Source of the DNA: UBA1952 sp965246785
GTDB lineage: Bacteria; Bacteroidota; Bacteroidia; Chitinophagales; Chitinophagaceae
Length of the DNA: 64,000 bases
Reading direction: 5' to 3'
NCBI GenBank assembly: GCA_965246785.1
Contig: CBDFFM010000011.1
Location: 62,001-126,000, forward strand
The position numbers and the translations under genes were made by a program. Each line of letters begins with the position of its first letter. Position 1 is the stretch's first letter. Positions 44,176 to 52,615 of the stretch are shown piece after piece. A model generated the notes under the pieces. The model saw nothing but the letters and a program-made list of their open reading frames with translations. It had not been told where the DNA came from and ran no database searches.

Positions 44176-44343
44176 CAATGCCCGATGTAAGTGGGACAAT
44201 GGCAGGTGTAAAGGCCGCAATGGCAGGTGTAAGCAGGACAATGCCCGGTGCGGGAGCGGCAATGCCCGGTGTGAGGCAAGCAATGCCCGGTGTAAGCGGG
44301 ACAATGACACCTGCGAGGCGGACAATGACAGGTGCAGGCAGGG
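44176..44343 (+). repeat. 21-bp tandem array III (8 units)
   Basis: Eight uninterrupted 21-bp units, each beginning CAATG, start at 44176, 44197, 44218, 44239, 44260, 44281, 44302 and 44323. Core CAATGCCCGGTGTAAGCGGGA, with variants such as CAATGGCAGGTG and CAATGACACCTG. Plus-strand reading gives heptapeptides (NARCKRD-like), but no start or domain makes it a gene. It lies upstream of gltX and downstream of the PorT-like gene, both on the minus strand. It takes up most of the 44101-44418 gap. Confidence 0.9.
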
Positions 44344-44354
44344 CGGTGGCGGTG

Positions 44355-44400
44355 TTATATAAATCCGCCCCTTCTTACGGGAAGGGGCGAATTTATATAA
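44355..44400 (-). terminator. Long hairpin terminator after the PorT-like gene
   Basis: Stem of 10+9 bp with one C/A mismatch (44355-44374 with 44381-44400), loop TTACGG, GC core CGCCCCTTC and AT-rich flanks that give U-rich tails on either strand. It lies 19 nt past the stop of the minus-strand barrel gene. Confidence 0.8.
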
Positions 44401-44418
44401 AAAAGGAACAACTAAAGC

Positions 44419-45111
44419 TTACATGGGCGAAGAGCCCTTCATCTTGGGGCCTTTATCCTTAGGCTTGCTGCCAAGCTGATAGCCTACGGAAATGGTAATG
44501 TTGGAGTTGCGAATCGTATTGTCACTGTTGCCTTGGGGTACAAGGTTGGTGATGCCCGCCTGATACATGCCGCGGAAGAAGATGCCGGAGCGCAGGAGAT
44601 AGCCGGCGTTTACCTGGCCGCCAAAGTCAAAGCGCTGGAGGTCGTTGGAGCCTGCATCATTGCCAAATTTGAGGTCGTTGGTAATGTCATTGCCACCACC
44701 GCCCTGAAGCTTATCATGGCCGGAAAAGGCCACACCCAGATAAGGGCCAACGCCTATAAAGAAGCGACCTTCAGAAGGGTCGTTGAACATATACTGTATA
44801 TTGACAGGCACGTCAAAGTAGTGCAGGGTACGGTTCTCAGTCAGGGGGCCTTCAGTATGCTTGGTGCCTTTGATAGAGTAGAACAGACCAGGCTGGATTA
44901 CGAGGTGGTCGCCAAGGGGGATATTTACATTGGCACCGGCCTTTACGCCGAGCTTCAGGTCGCCGGTTTCGTTTTTAGAAACGCCGGAAATGGTAGTCTT
45001 AAAGCGCTCGTTGGCCAGGTTGATACCTACTTCCGGTGCAATGGAGATTTGTGCATTAGCAGCGGCGCAGCTCATAAGCGTGCATGTTGCGAGGAGGATG
45101 ATTTTCTTCAT
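44419..45111 (-). CDS. PorT-like outer-membrane beta-barrel protein
   Basis: A 230-residue protein with a signal peptide (MKKIILLATCTLMSCAAANA). The mature part is a run of alternating strands typical of the PorT/OmpX-like eight-stranded barrel: ISIAPEVGINLANERFKTTI, LKLGVKAGANVNIPLGDHLV, QPGLFYSIKG, FFIGVGPYLGVAFSGHDK and NITISVGYQLGSK. It ends in a short basic tail (KPKDKGPKMKGSSPM) that is unusual for a barrel end. Probable small outer-membrane protein; whether it takes part in T9SS is unknown. Confidence 0.75.
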   Translation of the reverse strand: MKKIILLATCTLMSCAAANAQISIAPEVGINLANERFKTTISGVSKNETGDLKLGVKAGANVNIPLGDHLVIQPGLFYSIKGTKHTEGPLTENRTLHYFDVPVNIQYMFNDPSEGRFFIGVGPYLGVAFSGHDKLQGGGGNDITNDLKFGNDAGSNDLQRFDFGGQVNAGYLLRSGIFFRGMYQAGITNLVPQGNSDNTIRNSNITISVGYQLGSKPKDKGPKMKGSSPM

Positions 45112-45196
45112 GGGTTATCTGTCGTTTTTGGTGAATAATCTCCGAGGTTCTAAAAATTGGGCCACACTTTCATGTGCTCTGATTTACTATGCTTTT

Positions 45197-46033
45197 TCAG
45201 AAAGAACTTAACAATTTCCGGTGTAATTCAACCGTCAGGCCGTTGCCGAAGGCGCGTTCTTCCAACCCGCTCACCCAACGGATGCCGCGCACGGCATTGG
45301 TCAGAAAGATGCACCGCGCTTCCGTCAGCTCCTGCGGCGATACAGGCCCTTCCGCAACACTGAAGCCCCAGCCAGGCAATGACTCCAGAAGGTGCTGCCG
45401 CATAACGCCGGCTACGCAGCCCTCCGAAACCGGCGGGGTGAAAATGTTGTCAGCCGCATCGCTCCAGAAGAGATTAGCGATGGTGCTGTCTGAGATATTG
45501 CCGCTATGGTTGAGCAGAAGTGCGTCATTCCAGCGCCGCTCCTTTGCCTGCCGGGCGGCGAGAGCGTAGGGCAGGGCATTGCAGCTTTTAATGTGGCTGT
45601 AGGCATCCGCGCTTTTAATAATGCCTTCAGCAATGCCTGTGACGAGGCCGTTCTCATTCAGCCGCTCGGGTTCCGCTTCCAGCGGGAATGTTTCAATCAG
45701 GTAATGGGCGGAAAAAGCGTCGCCGTCGTAATAGCCGCCCGAGCCCGGCCACACCTGCAGCCGGATACGGGCGAGGCGCTCGTGACCATTGCGCAAGAGG
45801 GTTTTGCGCAGCGATTCTTTTAATTCCGGGAAGAAGTGCGGATGTGCGGCGATGCGCAAAGCATCCATGCCCCCGCGCAGCCGCTGCCAATGCAGATCCT
45901 CCAGCCGGATGCCGCCATCCTGCGCGAGCATCGTCTCAAAGAGGCCGTAGCCATAGCGGAGGGCGCGGGCGGCGGGGGGGATGCCAGCGGTGTCTGCCGG
46001 AAGAAGCCGGCCATTAAGATTTATATGCGGCAT
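45197..46033 (-). CDS. Class IV PLP aminotransferase (aminodeoxychorismate lyase-like)
   Basis: A 278-residue fold-type IV PLP enzyme. It has an early RYGYGLFETMLAQDGGIRLE segment (catalytic region around 'G..fET'), the PLP-binding Lys in DAYSHIKSCNALPYALAARQ (residue about 145), the family 'E..DALLLN..G' zone here as RRWNDALLLNHSGNISDSTI, and LTEARCIFLTNAVRGIRWVS near the end. Candidates are 4-amino-4-deoxychorismate lyase (folate synthesis) or a branched-chain or D-amino acid aminotransferase. The short length and 'TNAVRGI' favour the PabC type, but this is not decisive. It stands alone on the minus strand. Confidence 0.78.
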   Translation of the reverse strand: MPHINLNGRLLPADTAGIPPAARALRYGYGLFETMLAQDGGIRLEDLHWQRLRGGMDALRIAAHPHFFPELKESLRKTLLRNGHERLARIRLQVWPGSGGYYDGDAFSAHYLIETFPLEAEPERLNENGLVTGIAEGIIKSADAYSHIKSCNALPYALAARQAKERRWNDALLLNHSGNISDSTIANLFWSDAADNIFTPPVSEGCVAGVMRQHLLESLPGWGFSVAEGPVSPQELTEARCIFLTNAVRGIRWVSGLEERAFGNGLTVELHRKLLSSF

Positions 46034-46087
46034 GAGCGCTGAGCAAGTTGTGGACGGTGCGTCTTCTGCGCCGTTGATGGGAAGTCA

Positions 46088-46149
46088 AAGTGGGAGTATG
46101 TCATACTCCAGATGGGGAGGAAACCATAAGGAGGTATGAAGGAGCTATG
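46088..46149. repeat. 62-bp dispersed repeat, copy B
   Basis: Identical over 62 bases to 4870-4931, same orientation. The 17-nt palindrome lies at 46093-46109. It ends about 74 nt before the lpxD ATG and 55 nt after the aminotransferase start (divergent gene). Confidence 0.85.
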
Positions 46150-46197
46150 CAGGAGGGCAGATTTTCGGGGCACCGATACGGGTTGCCCGGCTAAACT

Positions 46198-46205
46198 TAC
46201 TTTCG
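46198..46205 (+). promoter_or_regulatory. Candidate -7 element for lpxD
   Basis: TACTTTCG differs from TAnnTTTG at one position and lies 18 nt before the ATG, implying a very short leader. A TTG at 46183-46185 is a weak -33 candidate. Confidence 0.3.
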
Positions 46206-46223
46206 CACAAACTTATCCTTCTT

Positions 46224-47165
46224 ATGGACTTAAAGGCTCCGGTGCCGGTGCGGTGGCTGGCCGAATTTACAGGCGCGAAGCTCCTGGGCAATGCGGAGGG
46301 GCTTGCTACCGGCATTAACGAGATTCACAAGGTGCGCACAGGCGATATCTCGTTTGTGGATGCGGAGAAGTATTACGATAAGTGCCTTAATAGCCCGGCC
46401 ACGATTATCATTATCAATAAAGAAGTGGCTGCGCCGGAAGGCAAAACGCTGCTGGTGACGCCTGACCCGTTCAGCGCCTATGTGGCGCTGGTGAAGCATT
46501 TCCGGCCTTTTGAGCCTGCGGATAAAATGATTGCGGAGAGCGCCGTCATTGGCGCTAGCACTATCATTCAGCCCGGCGTGTTTGTGGGTAATGGCGTGAA
46601 AATCGGCGCCGGGTGCATCATTCATCCGAACGTTACGATTTACGACTATACGGAAATCGGTGACCGGGTGATTGTCCACGCGGGCACGGTGCTGGGCGCG
46701 GATGCCTTTTACTTCAAGCGCCGCAAGGAGCGGGAGGCTCAGTATGATAAGCTGGAAAGCTGCGGCCGCGTAATTATAGAGGATGACGTAGAAATAGGCG
46801 CCTGCTGCACCATTGATAAGGGCGTAAGCGGTGATACCATCATCGGCCGGGGCACGAAGCTGGACAATCACATCCATGTAGGCCACGGCACGGTAATAGG
46901 CCGTAATTGCCTCATAGCCGCGCAGGTGGGCATTGCCGGCAAGACACACATTGAGGATGAGGTCATTCTCTGGGGGCAAGTGGGCGTGAATAAAGACCTG
47001 ACCATTGGCAAGGGCGCGGTGGTGTATGCGCAGAGCGGCGTGCCGGCATCTCTTGAAGGCGGCAAGGTGTACTTCGGCAGCCCGGTGATGGAGGCAAGGG
47101 AGAAGATGAAAGAACTGGGCTGGCTGCGGCGGATTCCGGCGCTGTGGGAGAAAGTGATGGGATGA
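46224..47165 (+). CDS. lpxD: UDP-3-O-acylglucosamine N-acyltransferase (LpxD)-like
   Basis: A 313-residue left-handed beta-helix acyltransferase. The N-terminal uridine-binding domain includes INEIHKVRTGDISFVDAEKY (the 'a....is..n..y' type opening). From about residue 105 come hexapeptide repeats: VIGASTIIQPGVFVGNGVKI, IHPNVTIYDYTEIGDRVIVH, VEIGACCTIDKGVSGDTIIG and DNHIHVGHGTVIGRNCLIAA. The His in HIHVGHG is in the position of the catalytic His. The enzyme adds the second acyl chain in lipid A synthesis. No other lpx gene is in the window. Some Bacteroidota carry two LpxD-like proteins, so this could be the paralogue. Confidence 0.82.
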   Translation: MDLKAPVPVRWLAEFTGAKLLGNAEGLATGINEIHKVRTGDISFVDAEKYYDKCLNSPATIIIINKEVAAPEGKTLLVTPDPFSAYVALVKHFRPFEPADKMIAESAVIGASTIIQPGVFVGNGVKIGAGCIIHPNVTIYDYTEIGDRVIVHAGTVLGADAFYFKRRKEREAQYDKLESCGRVIIEDDVEIGACCTIDKGVSGDTIIGRGTKLDNHIHVGHGTVIGRNCLIAAQVGIAGKTHIEDEVILWGQVGVNKDLTIGKGAVVYAQSGVPASLEGGKVYFGSPVMEAREKMKELGWLRRIPALWEKVMG

Positions 47166-47167
47166 AA

Positions 47168-47197
47168 AAAGCACCGCTGGTGGGCGGTGCTTTGATT
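47168..47197 (+). terminator. Terminator after lpxD
   Basis: Stem AAAGCACCGC (47168-47177) and GCGGTGCTTT (47184-47193), loop TGGTGG, then a weak T-rich tail. It may also serve the convergent minus-strand gene ending at 47216. Confidence 0.75.
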
Positions 47198-47215
47198 TGA
47201 AGTGACTAAAAAGCC

Positions 47216-47602
47216 TCAATATTCTTTCAGGAAATCCTGAGCGTGCTGCAGCATCTGCGTATTGTCTGCTTTTTCGGACGCTAGTCTAAAGTTATAAATT
47301 GTCTTCTCCAACTGCAGATAGTGCACATTAGCATCTTTGCGTTCGGCTGCAGGGCGCAGATTCATATCGCTCATTGTTTGCATAAGGCCCTTGCGCATAA
47401 TAATTAGCAGATCGGCTGCTGTTGCTTGCGTGGTCGCAGCATCGTGATTTGTTATGCTTGTTGTCAGCAATGCCGTTTTAGCTGCAGCCTGCTTGTGGCC
47501 TGCTTTCATCGCTGCGTCATTACCGGATTTAGTAACGCCTTCGGCAGAAGCAAAGAAAACTGTGGCGAACAGCAATAAGGAAGTAAAGAGAAGGTTTTTC
47601 AT
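47216..47602 (-). CDS. Small exported helical protein, unknown function
   Basis: A 128-residue protein with a signal peptide (MKNLLFTSLLLFATVFFASA). The mature part is helical, Ala/Lys-rich at first (KAGHKQAAAKTALLTTSITN) and then more regular (LLIIMRKGLMQTMSDMNLRP; YLQLEKTIYNFRLASEKADN). No domain recognised. Convergent with lpxD. A TATTTTTA box (minus strand, 47640-47633) 31 nt upstream resembles a -7 element. Confidence 0.65.
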   Translation of the reverse strand: MKNLLFTSLLLFATVFFASAEGVTKSGNDAAMKAGHKQAAAKTALLTTSITNHDAATTQATAADLLIIMRKGLMQTMSDMNLRPAAERKDANVHYLQLEKTIYNFRLASEKADNTQMLQHAQDFLKEY

Positions 47603-47966
47603 GTCAAATAGCTTGATGATTGATTTCGTTTGTAAAAATAGTTGTTAGCGTTGAACAATGTTGACAAAATAATAGACGCTCCGTTACAGAAAATGGTTGG
47701 CTGCGCTTAGTATATTTAGCGGCAAGGTATATTTAATAGAAAGCAGTGCTTTATTCCCTTCAAGCACAGTTAACCTTTGCTTTAAGAATATCCGGGCAAA
47801 CTTCTGACAGATCGGAAGCGTGATTAGAACATTCTTTTTTATATTCGCGATTGGAATAGTTCCGCTACCCAACTTTTAGTAAGAAGCAACCGTCTTAGCA
47901 GTTGTCGTAAGTTTTTGCTGCGGCCACATCATCATTATCAAGAATAAGTCTAATAATCTTCCTGAC
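47603..47966. other. AT-rich intergenic region between two divergent genes
   Basis: 364 nt without a supportable gene. It is markedly AT-rich and must contain the promoters of the small exported protein (minus) and of the large type-B cargo gene (plus). A candidate -7 (TATTTTTA) is seen for the minus-strand gene; none is clear for the plus-strand gene. Confidence 0.5.
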
Positions 47967-50900
47967 ATGAACATCTTTATGCGTATTGGTCAATGGTTAA
48001 ATCCTATTGTCCTTACTGGTGTTAGCTGCCTTGCAATAGGTTCTGCTTCGGCACAAGGCACCGGCAATGTGACTTGTCCTCCCAATGTTGACTTTGAACA
48101 AGGCAATTTTACAAACTGGAAATGCTATGTCGGAACAGCGACATCTGGTCCTATAGGAACTTACAATGTACTGTTCACAAGCCCTATCATCACTCCCCCG
48201 GTTCCACGCCGACATGTAATTACTACAAGTTCACCGGCAACGATTGACCGTTATGGTAAGTTTTTAACTACACCAGGAGGCGGTGGCAGCTATGCTGCAA
48301 GGGTAGGTCAGGATAGTGCAAACAATTCTTCTGAAAGAATTGAGTACTATGTAAAAGTTCCTGCAGGATTTAATGATTATAGTTTTAACTATCGGTTTGC
48401 GGCAGTTCTACAAGACCCGGATTTCGGTAGTATTGATTCTGCCAATTGGGGTCATAAACTCCGCGACCGTCCTGCATTCCGTGTTCAGGCAATCGATAGT
48501 GCAACTGGATTAGAAATTCCATGTGCCACTCAATTTTATGTTGCATCGCCTCAACTTGTGCAGGCATACGGCTTTAAATTATCCGATACCGGTTCTTATG
48601 TTATTTACTTACCGTGGACAAGCGGAGCAATACCAATAATCGGTCAAGGCGGCAAAACAATCATCATACGTGTTCAATCTGATGACTGCGGCTTTGGTGG
48701 GCACTGGGCTTATGGTTATATAGATGTGCTTAGCTGTGGTAAGTATAAAGCCGCTGTTACTTATTGTAACCTTGATTCTAATAAAATACGCTTTATTGGA
48801 ACAGGCATTACTCAAATCTACAATTGGTACACAAGCAAATGGCAGTTAATCGGCACCGGCCCCTTTATCGATGCGCCTGTTCCGAGTACACCGGACTTTT
48901 TCTATGGAGTGTTGGCCAGTGGACAGCCGGGTTGTCTTGATACAATTGTAACTGATACAGTATCAAATTTCACTTTAAACACGACACCTAAGACTCCATG
49001 TGTTCAGTTTGGTAATCCGATACAAATTACAACAACTGTTGTTGGTGGTTTGCCTACTGGGTTTAGCTATCAATGGAATCCTAATCCTGAATTGTCGTGT
49101 AATAACTGTAATAACCCGCAGGCTTCCCCAGTAGATACTACCCGCTACTTCGTAACCGTTACAGACCGCGTAGGCTGCTTCCGACGAGACACGGTGCAGA
49201 TATACGAAGCGCCCAATGCCGGTCCTGACCTTACAGTCTGCCCGCTTGGCGATAAACCTGCATATCTCCATGCACGTGGCCCTGCCAATGCCAATTTCCA
49301 CTGGTATGATGCCGGTACCACCAACCCCGGCCAATACCTCAGCTGCTCCGATTGCCGTGATACCCGTGCCGCTCCGGAGCCACAATCTTATACCTATACG
49401 CTTGCCTATGACGGCTGCCCGGTAACGGACGACATTACCATCACGCATGACAACTCCAATTTTGTGGATGCACCGCAGGACTCTCTGATTGTGTGCCGCC
49501 CTACATACGTGAATCTCCAGTCTCAGGCATATGGCCCATCACCGCTCCGGAACCTGCCATGCGGGGTTACGGCAAACGTTACCTGCACGCAGCAAGACTC
49601 TGCCGTAGTCGGCAACCTGCCTTATATCACGCCGCCCAAGCGCGCCCTCAATACACCGCTGCTTACAGCCAAGCGCTACCACAAGTACCAGTTCATCCTT
49701 AATAAGCGCGATATCCTGTACAACGGTATCTATAGCGGTACGCTGAACTCCATGTCGTTCCTCAACCTAAGCCAGGTAGTGAAGAGCAAAGTGCCTATTG
49801 AGAATATGACGGTTTCCCTGACCTGCATACCAACCGATTCCTTCGCCAAGCCAATTACTAACTCCAGCTTCTATTCGGGTAGCACGCTTACAAATGTTGC
49901 TACCATAGCAAGCTATCCCATCACTACCGGCTGGAATAAAATCAACTTCAGCCAGCCTTACAGCTGGGATACAACGAAGAACCTGCTCGTGGACATCTGC
50001 GTAGGCCCAATAACCACTCTGGACACCGGCGGCACTGATCCTGTGGCTATGGAGGAAGGCACTGCCATTCAGAAGTCGGATGACTTTATCAATGTCTGCG
50101 GCGGCAACACACCGACAGTAGCGCAATACTTTCAGCGCCCGGTAGTGAAGTTCAATTATTGCAAGTCCGATTCGCTGCCATTCCAGTACACCTGGTATCC
50201 CGGCAACAACCTGAAGGATTCTACAATACAGAACCCTATTGCCTATATCCCGCGCTCTGTTACCTACACTATTGAGAGCTATGGCCGCAACGGTTGTAAG
50301 CTGCGCGATTACCTGAACATTAAGGTGCCAGAACATACGCTGTTCCTCGGGCCGGTGGATACCTTCATCTGCCAGGGCCAGCCGGCGTTTATGTACGCTG
50401 CCGGCGGCCAGTCTTATCACTGGTACGAGTACAATGAAGGCGCATTTAGCAGTGCTTCCGGCTCACTGAACTGTACCGATTGCGCCACACCTATCGCACG
50501 GCCGATGAAGACTACAACCTATGCTGTGGTATTTGACAACAACATCGGCGAAGGCAACGCTGCTAATCCAACCTATACCAGCGGCTGCCCCGATACGCTC
50601 TTCACGACCGTAAATGTGTGGATGTTGCCAAATGTAGAAGTGCTTAACCGCGATACGACAATTACCATCGGCCACAGCGTAGAGCTTTATGTACAGGGTG
50701 CTCAAAACTTTACCTGGACGCCTTCAACCTGGCTCTCTGACCCGAACGCGCCGCGCACCTTCGCTACGCCGCGTGCTACGACTACTTATACTGCAACCGG
50801 ATATGACATCCATGGCTGCGCTTATCAGGACAGCGTGAAGGTGACAGTAAACTTCCACACCAATATCCTCATCCCCGACGGCTTCACCCCTAACGGCGAC

Positions 50901-51134
50901 GGACGCAATGATGTGTTTAAGATTGTTGATCCGCAAGTACAAACGCTGCTTGAGTTCCGCGTATTCAACCGCTGGGGCCAGGAAATCTTCTCAACAACCG
51001 ACCTGAGCAAGGGCTGGGACGGCACCATGGGCGGTGAGCCGCAGGACATTGGCACCTATGAGTATCTTATCCGCGTTGGCTATCAAGACTATACTACGGA
51101 AACGTATACCGGCTCCGTGCATCTTATCCGGTAA
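47967..51134 (+). CDS. Large secreted protein with T9SS type B (gliding-motility-associated) C-terminal domain
   Basis: A 1,055-residue protein starting MNIFMRIGQWLNPIVLTGVS, with a signal peptide to about SASA. The N-terminal third opens CPPNVDFEQGNFTNWKCYVG, a lectin-like or carbohydrate-binding 'FE.GNF..W' domain seen in Bacteroidota adhesins. Repeated Ig/PKD-type modules follow, with Cys pairs such as CSDCRDTRAAPEPQSYTYTL and CTDCATPIARPMKTTTYAVV. The last 90 residues are the type B domain (HTNILIPDGFTPNGDGRNDV; FNRWGQEIFSTTDLSKGWDG). Probable surface adhesin. Base composition changes inside the gene: AT-rich up to about 49130, then GC-richer like the rest of the chromosome. Confidence 0.88.
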   Translation: MNIFMRIGQWLNPIVLTGVSCLAIGSASAQGTGNVTCPPNVDFEQGNFTNWKCYVGTATSGPIGTYNVLFTSPIITPPVPRRHVITTSSPATIDRYGKFLTTPGGGGSYAARVGQDSANNSSERIEYYVKVPAGFNDYSFNYRFAAVLQDPDFGSIDSANWGHKLRDRPAFRVQAIDSATGLEIPCATQFYVASPQLVQAYGFKLSDTGSYVIYLPWTSGAIPIIGQGGKTIIIRVQSDDCGFGGHWAYGYIDVLSCGKYKAAVTYCNLDSNKIRFIGTGITQIYNWYTSKWQLIGTGPFIDAPVPSTPDFFYGVLASGQPGCLDTIVTDTVSNFTLNTTPKTPCVQFGNPIQITTTVVGGLPTGFSYQWNPNPELSCNNCNNPQASPVDTTRYFVTVTDRVGCFRRDTVQIYEAPNAGPDLTVCPLGDKPAYLHARGPANANFHWYDAGTTNPGQYLSCSDCRDTRAAPEPQSYTYTLAYDGCPVTDDITITHDNSNFVDAPQDSLIVCRPTYVNLQSQAYGPSPLRNLPCGVTANVTCTQQDSAVVGNLPYITPPKRALNTPLLTAKRYHKYQFILNKRDILYNGIYSGTLNSMSFLNLSQVVKSKVPIENMTVSLTCIPTDSFAKPITNSSFYSGSTLTNVATIASYPITTGWNKINFSQPYSWDTTKNLLVDICVGPITTLDTGGTDPVAMEEGTAIQKSDDFINVCGGNTPTVAQYFQRPVVKFNYCKSDSLPFQYTWYPGNNLKDSTIQNPIAYIPRSVTYTIESYGRNGCKLRDYLNIKVPEHTLFLGPVDTFICQGQPAFMYAAGGQSYHWYEYNEGAFSSASGSLNCTDCATPIARPMKTTTYAVVFDNNIGEGNAANPTYTSGCPDTLFTTVNVWMLPNVEVLNRDTTITIGHSVELYVQGAQNFTWTPSTWLSDPNAPRTFATPRATTTYTATGYDIHGCAYQDSVKVTVNFHTNILIPDGFTPNGDGRNDVFKIVDPQVQTLLEFRVFNRWGQEIFSTTDLSKGWDGTMGGEPQDIGTYEYLIRVGYQDYTTETYTGSVHLIR

Positions 51135-51158
51135 TTCTTATTGCCTTTTCTGTTCATC

Positions 51159-51190
51159 AACCCCGGCTCCGTAGCCGGGGTTGTTTTTTA
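51159..51190 (+). terminator. Terminator after the type B cargo gene
   Basis: A 10-bp perfect stem AACCCCGGCT (51159-51168) / AGCCGGGGTT (51173-51182), loop CCGT, followed by GTTTTTTA. Confidence 0.88.
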
Positions 51191-51207
51191 GAATAGAGCG
51201 TCAACCG

Positions 51208-51238
51208 CTTTTCGCAAAGCATCCCCGCGCTACATTTG
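51208..51238 (+). promoter_or_regulatory. Candidate promoter for the efflux adaptor-gpsA pair
   Basis: TACATTTG (51231-51238) is an exact TAnnTTTG match 24 nt before the ATG at 51263. About 20 nt upstream is CTTTTCG, a partial -33 match. Confidence 0.45.
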
Positions 51239-51262
51239 GCCCTCCGAAGCTTTTAGCCCTTC

Positions 51263-52615
51263 ATGAAAAAGAAAACCCTTTGGTGGATTATCGGCGGCGG
51301 CCTTGGCCTGCTGCTCCTGCTTATCCTCGTTGGCCGCAATGGCGGCGATGAAGGCACGAAAGTGGCCGTAGAGGCTGTAGCCACGCACACCATCACCGAG
51401 TCTGTAAGCGGCAGCGGCAAAATCTATCCTGAAACGCAGGTGAAGATTGCTCCCGAAGTGAGCGGCGAAATCATTGCCCTCAACATTCAGGAAGGCGATA
51501 GCGTCCGCAAGGGTGAGATGCTCGTTCGCATCAATCCGACCATCTACAACTCCATCGTTAGCCAGGCATCGGCGAGTGTTTCACAGACACGCGCCTCGTC
51601 CGTCAATACCGCTGAGATGGTAGGCCAGGCACGCAGCAACTTTGAGCTTGCGCAAGCCACTTACAACCGTAACCAGAAGCTTTACCAGGATAAGGTTATC
51701 TCTGCCCTTGAGTTTGAGCAGGCTAAAGCCCAGTACGAAGGCGCAAAGGCCCAGTACGAAGCCGCAAAAGCTTCCTCGTCCGGAGGGAAGTTTGGCGTGC
51801 AGGGTGCACAAGCCAGCCTCTCGCAGGCCCGCGAAAACCTGCGCAAGACCACCATCGTCGCGCCCACGAGCGGCGTCATCTCGCAGCTTAACGTCAAGCT
51901 CGGTGAGCGCGTGGTGGGCACGGCCCAGATGGCCGGCACCGATATGCTCACCATTGCCGACATGAGCCGCCTTGAAGTGCGGGTGGAAGTAAGCGAGACC
52001 GACATCGCCAAAGTCAAAGTGGGGGACACCACCATCATTGAGGCCGATGCTTACCGCAACCGTAAGTTCAGGGGTATCGTATCCCGCATAGACGTAAGCA
52101 GCGGCAGCGGCAGCGCCTTGCAGCAAAGCGCAAGTGCCGACCAGGTAACCAACTACACCGTCCGCATCTACATCCTCCCATCTTCCTATGCCGACCTTGC
52201 CGCCAATCTTCCCAAAGGCAAGTTCGTTTTCAAGCCCGGCATGAGCGCTTCGGTAGAGATTCAGACCCGCCGTGAGCGCAACATTCTCTCCGTGCCGGTC
52301 AATGCCGTAACGACGCGCGACTGGCCCGACAGCCTCAAGAAGCTCCACAAGGAAAGCGGCGAAGGCGGCAGCGAGGAAATCCGCCAGGTGGTCTTCGTAT
52401 ATGATGCGAAGGCGAAGCAGGTACGTCTCCGTGACGTAAAGAGCGGCATCCAGGACAACCAGTACATCCAAATCACCGACGGCCTCAAAAGCGGCGAGCA
52501 GGTAGTCATTGCGCCCTACGGAGCCATCACCCGCACCCTCAAAGACAAGAGCACCGTAACGACGGTGAAGAAGGAAGCACTCTTTGATGAGAAGAAGGAA
52601 GGAAGCAGCGAATGA
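51263..52615 (+). CDS. RND/ABC-type efflux periplasmic adaptor (HlyD/MFP family)
   Basis: A 450-residue protein with an N-terminal membrane anchor (WWIIGGGLGLLLLLILVG, residues 5-22). The half-motifs of the lipoyl domain are SVSGSGKIYPETQVKIAPEV...GEIIALNIQEGDSVRKGEML and TTIVAPTSGVISQLNVKLGE. Between them is a long coiled-coil hairpin (residues about 95-195: FELAQATYNRNQKLYQDKVI). The beta-barrel and membrane-proximal domains follow. Such adaptors bridge an inner-membrane pump (RND or MacB-like ABC) to an outer-membrane channel. No pump gene is next to it; instead gpsA overlaps its stop by 4 nt, an unusual partner. Confidence 0.85.
   Translation: MKKKTLWWIIGGGLGLLLLLILVGRNGGDEGTKVAVEAVATHTITESVSGSGKIYPETQVKIAPEVSGEIIALNIQEGDSVRKGEMLVRINPTIYNSIVSQASASVSQTRASSVNTAEMVGQARSNFELAQATYNRNQKLYQDKVISALEFEQAKAQYEGAKAQYEAAKASSSGGKFGVQGAQASLSQARENLRKTTIVAPTSGVISQLNVKLGERVVGTAQMAGTDMLTIADMSRLEVRVEVSETDIAKVKVGDTTIIEADAYRNRKFRGIVSRIDVSSGSGSALQQSASADQVTNYTVRIYILPSSYADLAANLPKGKFVFKPGMSASVEIQTRRERNILSVPVNAVTTRDWPDSLKKLHKESGEGGSEEIRQVVFVYDAKAKQVRLRDVKSGIQDNQYIQITDGLKSGEQVVIAPYGAITRTLKDKSTVTTVKKEALFDEKKEGSSE

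Noticed and set aside
44101..44325. 75-codon N-terminal extension of gltX through the CAATG repeats
   Set aside because: GltX proteins begin right before the RFAPSPTGGLH motif; the extension is repeat-derived.
46136..46318. Small plus-strand frame starting inside repeat copy B
   Set aside because: It overlaps the lpxD start in another frame, and its counterpart after copy A ends after 13 codons, so there is no conserved peptide.
46230..47219. 329-codon minus-strand frame
   Set aside because: Antisense to lpxD, which shows clear hexapeptide repeats on the plus strand.
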